In this document: positions 24,213 through 33,900 of the stretch, one piece after another
Position numbering within the stretch: position 1 is the stretch's first letter
How the letters are laid out: every line of letters begins with the position of its first letter
DNA from: Erythrophleum ivorense
Lineage: Eukaryota > Streptophyta > Magnoliopsida > Fabales > Fabaceae
NCBI GenBank assembly: GCA_026724425.1
Contig: JAIUCV010000576.1
Location: 248,001-312,000, forward strand
Direction of reading: 5' to 3'
DNA length: 64,000 nucleotides
Notes under the pieces: generated by a model
Databases searched by the model: none
Seen by the model: only the letters and a program-made list of their open reading frames with translations
Told to the model about the DNA's origin: nothing
Program-made: the position numbers and the translations under genes

Positions 24213-24587
24213 AATATAGAGAGCAATTGATGTTATATTTTTTTAAAAGACCCATGTCAAAAAATTAGAGTGACATATATCACCATTTCAGAGAGTGAAA
24301 AATAACAATAAGCAAACAAACAAACAGTATTATAATAGATATATGTTCCTATTTGAAACCGTGGCAAAAGTTAACTTACAAACAGATGTTTTGATTGTGC
24401 ACCGTTGTTAACCAGGGATTTTCTGAACGAAAGAAAGACAAAGATTCATTAGAATAATAGAATCCCAAATATTTATTCAACAAGGTTCTTTCGTATTTTA
24501 CAAACCTAAGTAAAAAAACAAAGCGAATTATTTGACTCCGCATTGTTAGGAGAGTGTAATAAGTGTGAATCATTTTAATCGTTGCCA

Positions 24588-24739
24588 ATTACTACCTCTG
24601 TTCAATAGCTGATGTTTTAGGAAAATGTATCTGCAATTATTTGGATGTATCTGGATGTGTTTTGAGTTTAATAATACATCCAAATAACTACAGATACATT
24701 TTTCTAAAAAATTAAATAATAAAGAACAGAGGGAGTAAT
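24588..24739. mobile_element. MITE with CTCCCTCTGTTC-type terminal inverted repeats
   Basis: Left terminus attactacctctgttc (24588-24603) and right terminus gaacagagggagtaat (24724-24739) are inverted repeats with one mismatch, enclosing about 150 bp of non-coding DNA. Subterminal parts are also inverted (gaaaatgtatctgcaattatttgg versus ccaaataactacagatacattttt), so the element can fold into a long hairpin. The ends match the widespread plant MITE type starting CTCCCTCYGTTYC. It is inserted in the pseudogene interval. Confidence 0.75.
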
Positions 24740-26268
24740 TTTTAGTTGGAATCCATTGATATCTCACGTGGTATTAGAATCCAATATATCTATTATTAAG
24801 AAAAAGTGATTTGGTCCATTCTCACTCCACTAATTGTCAATTGATTTTAAATAGAAAACACGTGATTCATCGTGTCAATTGTCAAGGCCTAGCAAGCTAA
24901 AACGGATATAACCGATCCAAAAGAAAGCGTGCATGCTTCGGTTCAAGATACAAAGAAGAAGAGTGTAAGTACCTTTTATGAAGAGCACCACTGTCTCTGC
25001 ATACTTTCTGGACCTCTTCAAGTCGCTCTAGTGTCTTTGTGGCATTTGGATCCTTTTCATTGACCTATGTGCATATAAAATACACATGTTTTGGCTTGGT
25101 CGTCTAAGGGCACTGATAGCTACGAAAACCAATGAAAATAGAGGAAATATACCAACATACCTTTGCTTTCAGAATGCAAGAAAATTCATAGAAAGCACCA
25201 TAGCTAGACATCATCCATTGTTTTTGTGCGATCCATGACTTTAGCAGTTATACCTATATATACCAAATTGGTAAACAAATTATAGCTTTCCGAAGCTTAT
25301 TGATAATACCTAAGGTTAATATTTTTTCCTCTTCACGGATTATAATAACTCTCGGTGACTGACTAACAAAATATTAACATTTTAGTTTTCAAGGCATTAG
25401 ATAATTATTTAGTGACTAATGAGATCAAACTAGATCTGAGATAAACATCTCACCTCGCCTCACTTTCACAACGCCTCTAAAGACTTGTACATTGTCATAG
25501 CATAATGAAAGTGTTCCAATCGCCATGATCTAATCAGGAAAACACACTTCAACACAAGTTATGCCGATGCAGAGGCAAAATTTAGAGGAGAGTAAATCTT
25601 ATTTTGCATTTCTGAATTCAGTTTAATATAGCGGAAAAAAAAAAACGTAAACACCTTTTTTAACGAAATAAAATACTTTTAGATAGCTAAAACTTACTAA
25701 TTAAAAAAATGTGAATAAATGTATTACCTGAGGGATGGCACAAAACCGAAATACGGTAGGATCACGCAATGCAGCCATGAACTTAAAACAATCTTCAATA
25801 TGCATCAATGCATCAGTGACCATATCATTTAAGCATTGCACTGCTTTGCTTGAGTTCTCCTCATTTTTAAAGTCCTATATATCAATCGAGTTTTGTTTTA
25901 AAAAGAGAGTATTATCATGGTTACATTAAGTTTAAGAATAGACCACAAATAAAAGTTGAGAGTATAATATATATGCATGCACCTCGAGCTTGTCAGCATA
26001 TTTGCTCCAAATCTGGCGAGGCCAAAACTTGCGTGGCTTTGGTATTTCATTAATGTCCTCAAGATAATCTCTGGTAATGCTTGTTTTCTACAAATCATTG
26101 TCAAAGTTATATTTTGATAACAAAAATTTACCAATGTTGCAGTCTTGCAGATATATTTGGAAGAATCTTTTAATAAACTGTAATACCTGTAAAAATAAAC
26201 CCATTGAGTTGGAAAGTTGTTCCCAGTCTGGAGTTAAAACTTCTAATCCCGAAGCGAGAAAGAGTTTC

Positions 26269-27079
26269 CTTAAATAAATATGAATAAAAAAAAGCGAGAT
26301 AGTCTTAGATAGTAACTTCAGTTTAGATCCATATAAGTTAATTAATAACTAAAGTAACTATTTTGGTTACCTATTAATCTTAACTATGAAGACATATGGT
26401 AATGGGAAACTCTTTGGATCTTAATAATTAGCCGGTTTATACACTCCTTTGAAAGACTACAAAGTCAGATCTCCCCACTCTGTTGTAGCAAAACATCTTG
26501 TTTGCAAGACCAGTTCTCACCTTTCTGATGTGATTTGTTTTCAATTTCTAAAACATAAATAGTTTGATTTATCAAAATTTCACATTCCAACAAAAACAAA
26601 ATCGATAATGAAGTAACATATAATCTAAATGATTATTGTGGTGTCGATATGATTTCCTTTTGTAGAATAAGAATATGAAATTTTTACCTTTCTAGTAAAA
26701 GGTAACTTCAAATATATTAGTACACTATAAAACTCCAGGAAATGCGTGGGTAATCATATATTTCTCGTTGTTTAAGTCGTTGTACACAAATTAAAATAAC
26801 ATTAACATTATTTGATTTTAATAATTAATAAATTGAAAGAAAAAGGATGAAACTGAAAATTAAATCGAAAGAGTACATAGAAAATTTAAAATCCACAACT
26901 AAATTGAAAGGGATAGCATAAATTTCACGTTCTTCCAGAAACCGGTTTTTAACTTAATAAACAAAGCATATCTGATTTCTCTTCATTATTATTATTATTA
27001 TTTTTGTTAAAGATTTCTCTTCATTATATTCATTGATTCATTGTCAAGTTTCACATTCCTCTTCACTTTGAGCAGAAAA
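26269..27079. other. Interval between pseudogene 5' break and CYP705A
   Basis: I searched this stretch on the minus strand for the missing upstream squalene synthase exons and found none. It must contain the CYP705A promoter. No TATA box stands out clearly. A short TTATTATTATTA tract occurs near 26985-27001. Confidence 0.5.
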
Positions 27080-28699
27080 ATGGCAGCAATAATGAGCTTT
27101 CAAAACTGTTCCATCATAATTCTCCTTTGCATCTTCTCGCTCCTCTGTTATTCTTTCTTCTTCAAGAAATCAAAGATCTCACGACGAGGCTATGCTCTGC
27201 CTCCGAGCCCTCCTTCTCTTCCGGTCCTTGGCCATCTTCACCTTCTCCTCTCAACTCTAACCCACAAGTCTCTCCAGAAAATCTCCTCAAAGTATGGACG
27301 TCTCCTCCATATCCGCATCTTCAATGTCCCCATCGTTCTCGTCTCCTCTGCCTCTATGGCGTACGAGATCTTCAAGGCCCACGACCTGAACATCTCATAT
27401 CGCGGAGTTTCTGCGAACGGAGAGTCTCTCGTTTTCGGATCTTCCGGCTTCCTCAGCGCTCCTTATGGGGATTACCTGAAGTTCATTAAGAAGCTCGCTG
27501 TCACGAAGCTTCTTCGACCGCAAGCACTTGAGCAGGCACAAGGCGTCCGTGCAGTGGAGCTAGAGAGGTTCTACGCAAACCTGCTCGAGAAAGCGAAGAA
27601 GAAGGAGAGCGTTGAGGTCGGTATGGAAGTGATGAAGTTCACTAACAACATGATCTTCAGAGTGAGCATGGGAAGGAGGTATTCAGAAGAGAGCGGTTAC
27701 GCAGAGAGAGTCATGGAGTTGACCAAAAAGTCTTTTGCCTTAACAAAGAAGATTTTCTTTGCAAACCTGTTGCGTAGCACGCTTGGGAAGCTTGGAATCT
27801 CACCGTTTAGGAAGGAGATCATGGGAGTTTCGCGCGAATACGACGAGTTGCTGGAAAGGATTCTTGTGGAACATGAAGAGACACTTGAGGAGGATGATCA
27901 AGATAAGGACATGATGGATTTTTTGTTGGAAGTATGTCGAGACGTAAAGGCAGAGTATAAGATCACTAGGAACCATATCAAGTCTTTGTTCGTGGTAATT
28001 ATAAATGTTCTTGCACATCACGTTATATAGGTTGATTCATTCGTAGATTGTTACTTATGAGTTATGACTAAGAAACTGTAGGAGATTTTCCTTGGAGGCA
28101 CAGACCCATCGACGCATGCAACAGAGTGGACAATGGCAGAGATCCTTAACAACCACAAGATCTTGGAGAAGATGAGACAAGAGATTGATACTGTTGTAGG
28201 GAAAGCAAGGCTGATCCAAGAATCGGATCTACCAAACCTCCCTTATTTGCAAGCGGTTGTTAAGGAAGGGCTAAGAATGTACCCGCCTATTCCTCTCGTG
28301 CTTAGGGAATTCCAAGAAAGCTGTGAGATCAAAGGATACTACGTGCCGGAGAAGGCGGGACTTGTTGTTAATGTATATGGTGTGATGAGAGACCCTGATT
28401 CTTGGGAAGATCCTGATGAGTTTAAGCCAGAGAGGTTTCTAGATTATTCTTCAAGACCAGGACAAGAAGAGCAAGGCATGAAGTACCTTCCTTTTGGAGC
28501 CGGGAGGAGAGGTTGTCTTGGATCAAATCTAGCTTATATCATTCAAGGAACTGCGATTGGAACGATGGTTCAGTGCTTTGATTGGAGAATCAATGGAGAT
28601 AAGATTAACATGGAAGAGACTCTCGCAGGATTGATCTTGACTATGGCTAATCCCCTTAAGTGCACTCCTGTCCCTCGACTTGGTCCTTTCAGTTTTTAA
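27080..28699 (+). CDS. Cytochrome P450, CYP705A family (2 exons, 510 aa)
   Basis: Exons 27080-27994 and 28082-28699 with the single phase-0 intron expected for A-type P450s. I chose the ATG at 27080 (MAAIMSFQNC), directly before the hydrophobic ER anchor (about residues 10-29); an in-frame ATG at 27041 is less likely. Motifs: proline-rich hinge PPSPPSLPVLGHLH; I-helix FLGGTDPSTHATEW; ExxR as KEGLR; FKPERF; heme-binding FGAGRRGCLG with the axial Cys. The I-helix carries Pro where most P450s have the conserved Thr (GGTDT). CYP705A enzymes oxidise triterpene and other specialised metabolites, often in clusters. From position it could be the orthologue of CYP705A33 or one of its tandem paralogues (CYP705A28/30/32), which I cannot separate here. 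The heme thiolate site is intact. Confidence 0.9.
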
Positions 28700-28998
28700 T
28701 TTGAAAAGTTTGAATTCTTGAATTGTTTTCAACTATATTTGTTGTCTTTTCAATGTTTTTTGTCTTTTCCTTTCGTTACCCAACTCGATCCTAGAGTAAG
28801 ATTCGGTTCGAGAACAGACTAATAAAAGTTACCATCCTTAATGAATGAACGTGTTAGTATCAACCATCTAACGTTAGAAGGGACTTAAGATAATACAATA
28901 ACTCTATTCCCTCTTAAAAAGCTTTAAATCTATTGTGAAACATCGACACTTGCCTGCCTATTCTTTCTTGGTATGAAGCATGGATGTAGAACCTGTTT
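28700..28998. other. Convergent 3' interval between CYP705A and ORRM1
   Basis: Three hundred bases between the stops of two convergent genes. It is mostly AT-rich 3' UTR sequence. I see no gene or repeat. Confidence 0.6.
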
Positions 28999-30937
28999 CT
29001 AGAGAACCCGGAAACTCGTCTGGCTTCGGTTTTGCCTGAATGGTTTGGTCTTGGCTACATCTACTACTATCATCCACCCGTTAATAATCTGCGCAGAGAA
29101 AAACTCACCAAAACATGTGTGAGTCAAGAGTCTCTCCCTTTTCTCTCTCTCTCTCTCTATCACATTCATGTTGAGATTTTACTTTTGACTAGTAGAAAAC
29201 ACTTTTTAGGATCTCGAAACCAAGCTTTACCTTTCCATTCATCTCTTTTAGTGCAGCGCTTGCGGCTTCCTCTGTCGTGTACTCTATAAAGGCATAACCT
29301 TTTGATCTCTTCGATATCTTGTCCATAATTATTTTGACTGCAGATCAAAGTTATACAAGTTGTAGTCATCTTATCTTTTCCAGAGACCTGTGAATTGGAT
29401 AGTAAACCATGTACCTTGTGCTAGTTCACCAAACCCTTCAAACGCTGCACGCAATGTCTTCTCAGATGTGTAAAAAGACAGTCCTGGAATTTGAAAAAAC
29501 CCAAGGTACATGTGAGCAATGCATTGTGGGGAAGCATGGCATGAGCTTTCCTCCAAAAACCAACTGTGGAGATTTGTTGTCACTTAACAGATTCTGCTAT
29601 GTACAATCTCAAGTGTTGACATACCAGTTATAAACAGCTTCTTTGTCTTAACAGGAGGAGACTCTGAATCTTCTCTTGAATCTTGTCTACTGTTATCACC
29701 TTTTGCCAAAAGAAATAGAGACAAAATTACAACAAATGTGAGATTATTACACAATATTGTTTTCAGTGCGTAAGAATCAGTATCCTTGACAGACCTTGAT
29801 AGTCTTTGTTCAGTGATTCGAAATTGTTATCCGGAACAACACCAAGAACACCAGGTACACCTGCATCAATCAAAACACCATCTCTGAGTTGGTTTAAATT
29901 CAGGACAAGCACTGCTGTCTGATTCCCATTTTCAGTATCACAAACCAGCTAACTCCTCGGCGCAATTTCCATCGAGATCACAACAAAACCCGAAGTTGGT
30001 CCGCCAGGAAACATGATAAATACACATCTGTGAATCCTTTTCACTGCAAAGAAATGAGTAAAATGGTGTCAAAGTCTGGAGGGAGACAATAGCTTCCGCT
30101 TCCTCCAAGACAGAATCAAACAAGACACACTCACTTCCGTAAAACCTTGGATAGCAATTGAACACAATGATCAACCATCTGTGCTTTAGTAACAATCCCA
30201 ACTCCTGGCTTGTCTACACGGACCATCCAGTGCTTCACTGTCTCATGATCAAATAAGGAAACACCTCTCTGGTTCCCAATGCCGTAATTCTTAATCTCTG
30301 AGCTGTAGTCAGCTTCAGGTTTAACAGATACTACTCCAGGCAAACCTAAGTTGCATAGACCACAATCAAAACACTAAAAGAAACAGAATTTGCAATTCTC
30401 TGTGGTTTTAATGCAATCAAGCTAACATTCAGCACTCACGAGCGAGCTGGCGTGAAGCATCTTCCTCGATATGACAACAAAACCCAAAATGGGTGTCAAA
30501 TGAAGCATCATATATACTCATTTGCGCATCTTTTTCGCTGTAAACAGTGAAGAAAAAGTAAGTGAAAAGCTCAAATGAAGCAAACGAAGAATGAAATGGG
30601 AAAGAATAAAGACCCACTTGCCCAACACTTTGGCGAGAATCGCCACATAATAATCTACGATATCGGATTTGGAAGAAACCCACTGCGGAGGATTATCCAA
30701 TATCACCATCCAATATGTATTTTGGGCGAGAGCTGTAGAAGAAGACGGTGCGGGAATTGCACAAGAGGAGGAGACCAAGTGTGATGAGAAGGAGATAGAA
30801 TTCTTCCGGAAAGTTCCGAAATTGATGTTTGGAGAAGAAGAAGAAGAAGAAGAAGGGAAGAATCGGGTATTGATAATGTCTGAGGAAGAGCTGGAGATGG
30901 GGAAGAAGAAAGAAGCGGAAGCAATAAGAGCTTCCAT
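28999..30937 (-). CDS. ORRM1: ORRM1-type plastid RNA-editing factor: two MORF/RIP boxes plus RRM (9 exons, 377 aa)
   Basis: Exons (minus): 30937-30618, 30537-30440, 30345-30135, 30043-29946, 29860-29795, 29699-29625, 29483-29415, 29337-29231, 29088-28999; all phases agree. Start MEALIASASFFFPIS begins a Ser-rich chloroplast transit peptide. Two MORF/RIP-type boxes follow, each with a conserved W (YWMVILDNPP, HWMVRVDKPG) and the pattern VLxNEKDxQM...HFGFCC or NFGFCC. A single RRM (about 283-360) has RNP2 LFITGL and RNP1 KGYAFIEY. Two RIP boxes fused to an RRM is the ORRM1 architecture; that family is required for many C-to-U edits in plastid transcripts, binding RNA and PPR proteins. The two RIP boxes have the same intron position and phase, and their second exons are both exactly 98 bp. 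The gene is divergent from SEC62. Confidence 0.93.
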
Positions 30938-31492
30938 GGCAACTCCTAGCTTGCCAGAAATGCAAAAATCGTTTTTTCGAAAAATATCAAATTGGATATG
31001 AAAAAATGTATAGTCTTCTAGCATTTCATTTTCGTATTAATTTTTTTTATTAATGTTCAATTTGTATATTTGACAGTTGTTCAGAATTCATATAATTCCA
31101 TTAAAGTTTTGATATTTAATTATAAGGTAAATCTATAAATGGTAGTCAAAGTTTTACTGTGAAAATTTCAGAATTTTATTTCTTTATAAGATTTTCTAAA
31201 TTTTCAAAGTTTTATATAGTCTACTTAATTTAATAGTAGGATTTTTTTTTTTTTTTTTGGTCAACATAGTAGGATTTATTAACAGCAACAATATAGGATT
31301 TGGTAGTAAATCGAAGTGGTTTAGAACTTAAACAGGAAAAAGAACACTGCTAATCTGTGTATAATTGAACCGGGTTTGCGGCCTAAGGTTCAACGGGTTT
31401 ACAATAAACCAGTAATTTTTTTTTTGTCTTATAACAAAAAAAAAACGTTGGATCTGTAAGAAAATCGAAAAAAAAAAAAAACTCTCGGAGAG
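30938..31492. other. Divergent promoter region ORRM1 / SEC62
   Basis: 555 bp between two start codons pointing apart, so it must hold both promoters and leaders. It contains T-runs (about 31241-31257) and A-runs close to the SEC62 start. No clear TATA box was assigned to either gene. Confidence 0.55.
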
Positions 31493-33501
31493 ATGAAGAA
31501 GCCGGTCGGAGCCGAGAAGAAGAGGGTTAAACGATCATCGGGATCTGCATCCACCGCTGCTAGAGATTCCGGCTCTGATGCACCACCTAGGGTTTGCTCT
31601 CTTCTCTCACTTTTTTCATTTCTAATCTCTTTCAAATAGAATTTGTTCTTAGGTTACGTTTCTCATTTGTTTGATCTGTTTCGGTATCTGATGGAGTGAA
31701 AAACTTGTGATTATATGATTTACATGCATTTCTTATAATTACTGTTTGCTAAATTGTATTTGAAAATGCGCAGATATGTGTGTGTGTACATGTTTTTGTT
31801 CATTTCGTTGAATAACACTGTTTCTTTTGGATTATTCAACACATTTGACTGTGTTTTGGTTTTGTGAGTTGTAAATTGATTCACTTATATGGCAAAGTTT
31901 TGATTCCCTTAGCTTTTGTAATGTGAAATGATCCATTTGTGCCTCATTTGTCATCTGTTTTTGCTAAGATCATCTTTTTCCCAAATGCTTATTTTGCTGT
32001 TTCCTTTACTAGAAGCAAGCTGTGAAGAAGGATTTGTTTCAGTTGTTTGCTGAGAAAGTTAGAGACCACAAGGGATTGGAATCCAGATGGGCTGTTATGG
32101 AGCAAGCGCGAGTTGAATACTTCAGAGGAAAAGACTTCGTGAGCTTCATTAAGAATCATCCAGAGTGTAAAGATATTCTGGAAGAAGATAAAGACCTCGA
32201 CACAGAAGATATTGCCAATGTGTTGTTGGGAAAGAACCTTTTGGTCCGTTGTGATCGTGTTACAAAAACTCTTCGTCCCGGGAAGAAAAAGCTGTCTACT
32301 TGGCCTGCTCATCTTGAGATATTCCGTGTAAGTTGATTTTTGGGTTGATTCTTATTTGTCATAGAGATACTCTTCCACCATCAAGCTCTCTGCTTCCTGT
32401 TCCTACATATTTAGATTTCATTTTTCTCGTTTATAATGCAGGATGGCCAAGCTTTCTCTGAAACTGATGCTTTCTTTGCATGGACTTTTGAAAAACGGCA
32501 TCCACTTTGGCAAACACTCTTGTCCTTCTTCTGGCCTGTATTGACTCTTGCAATTTGTTTGTTTCCTGTGTACCCACACCGTTGCAAGCTGATTGTTCTC
32601 TACTCATGTGCGGGCATTCTTTTGATGATTCTCTCCTTACTTTTCGGTAAGATCCACATACATAAAACCTGTTCGCATTTTCACCTTACAAATTCACTTT
32701 CTTGGGTGTGTTCTTTGGCTCGGAAGACTCCATTATTTGCTCTCTAAATCTAGCTTTTCTTTCACCATTGAGAATTGAAGAATAGCTAATAACCACTAAG
32801 CACTGCTAGGCAATGATTACTGACTATGATTGCCTAACTTATGATATGTCGTTTTAACTTGGCCTGTACTGAAATTAGGCTTACTTGATTACCCTGAATG
32901 TTGCAGTGAGAGCACTTGCTTTCGGTGCTATGTGGATTCTTTTTGGAAAGCGTGTGTGGTTCTTCCCCAACATTCTTGCCGAGGAAGCCACATTGAAGGA
33001 ACTGTTCCGTTTCTGGCCAAAGAAAGACGAAGAAGAACCGCCCAAGTGGACATCACGACTTTTCTACACTGTTGTGGCCGTTGTTGTTGTCATGCTGCTC
33101 AGGCGCCATGCCCCTGACGAGGCTGCTCGGGCCAGGTAAATTACTTAAACCAGGATTACATCAATTGATTTCCCCACCTCAAGAGAAGACTTTTCTGTCT
33201 ATAACTGTAATGATGGTTCTTAGCTCCTCACTTGTTTGCAGTTGAGATTTGACTTGTGATGAGTTTTTGTTCATACAGGTACCAAAGAAGGATGTCAAAC
33301 ATCATTGATGATGTCCTTGAGTGGTCACCAAAGCTAGCACTCTCTGGTTTGATGGAGAATCAGCCACCTGTGAACATCACAGAAGCGGCTAACAACTCCT
33401 CAGATGCTGCAAGTCCTGACCAGACTGAAGAGGTCGACCAAGACGAAACTCAAGGCGACGAGGAAGCTGAAGACTGGAACAACTCTGATATAAAAACATA
33501 A
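31493..33501 (+). CDS. SEC62: SEC62, ER protein-translocation component (5 exons, 356 aa)
   Basis: Exons: 31493-31591, 32013-32327, 32442-32646, 32907-33135, 33279-33501; all in frame. The N-terminus is basic (MKKPVGAEKKRVKRSS). It is followed by the Sec62 cytosolic domain (ESRWAVMEQARVEYFRGKDF, IANVLLGKNLLVRCDR, with the KTLRPGKKKLSTWPAHLEIF segment before exon 3). Two membrane segments lie around FWPVLTLAICLFPVYPH and LFVRALAFGAMWILFG. After KRVWFFPNILAEEATLKELFRFWPKK there is a further hydrophobic segment (LFYTVVAVVVVMLL) and an acidic tail. Sec62 works with Sec61/Sec63 in post-translational ER import. The plant form with an extra C-terminal membrane segment is also linked to ER-phagy in the literature. 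The exon 4 acceptor is TTGCAG at 32906; an upstream AG would break the frame. Confidence 0.92.
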
Positions 33502-33871
33502 AAGAAACAAATATAGAAACGAAAGTTCATTGTAACAATAAGTCAGCTTATGTGACCAAGACTAGGTGAGTTCTTATAAGAAAGTCTTGAAAGATTTTGT
33601 GGTATTCCATTACTCTTTTCATTTTGGCACACTTTGGAATTTAGTTTATCAATCATATAGTTTTGGATTCAAAAACTTCAAAGTCGTAGACAAAAGCTCT
33701 ATCACTTGCTAAGAAATGTTTCCTTAAGATAATTGACAAAGACAAGCAGCAACATTTTGTTGTAGAAAAAACACAGGACAAAAGGATTTGTAGTATTTGT
33801 ACAAAACAAGAAGAAGAAAAAACGAGCGAAAACTCTTGAATGGCTGCTACCAAATTAAGCCAACAAAGAGA

Positions 33872-33892
33872 AAGCCAAGAATGAATTGCCGC
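33872..33892 (-). promoter_or_regulatory. miR169 target site in NF-YA9 3' UTR
   Basis: The plus-strand string AAGCCAAGAATGAATTGCCGC matches miR169 (known form CAGCCAAGGATGACTTGCCGG). The differences are the first base, one G-to-A that gives a G:U pair, one internal mismatch and the last base. On the minus-strand NF-YA9 transcript this is the complementary target, only about 8 bases past the stop codon. miR169 control of NF-YA mRNAs is well established in plants. Confidence 0.8.
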
Positions 33893-33900
33893 CTGAGAGG

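Larger units (their letters stand above)
22796..26268 (-). pseudogene. Squalene synthase-like pseudogene, 5'-truncated and frameshifted
   Basis: Seven exon-like blocks on the minus strand, all at good splice sites, encode the C-terminal half of squalene synthase: a 26268-26187 (KLFLASGLEVLTPDWEQL), b 26087-25983 (DYLEDINEIP, the second Asp-rich motif), c 25874-25728 (ALMHIEDC, FRFCAIPQ), d 25529-25454 (IMAIGTLSLCYDN, FRGVVKVRRG), e 25253-25161 (TAKVMDRTKTMDDV), f 25064-24973 (DPNATKTLERLEEVQKVCRD), g 22867-22796 (membrane anchor ending LVFAYLRANRVTE). The N-terminal half, with the first Asp-rich motif, is absent. Block e has a frame change (four extra bases relative to the pattern I recall), which gives an immediate TAG at 25204-25206. 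About 2.1 kb of repeat-bearing sequence separates f from g, and the short conserved linker before the anchor is missing. The functional genes in A. thaliana are on chromosome 4, so this is a dispersed duplicate that kept its introns. It is a pseudogene. Confidence 0.88.

Noticed and set aside
30669..31001. 110-aa plus-strand ORF with an acidic EEEEEEGK segment
   Set aside because: Antisense shadow of ORRM1 exon 1 (Ser-rich transit peptide codons read backwards as Glu/Lys). No independent support.
32885..32906. Upstream AG acceptor and extended reading frame before SEC62 exon 4
   Set aside because: Using the AG at about 32879 shifts the frame out of the conserved Sec62 sequence; TTGCAG ending at 32906 keeps phase.
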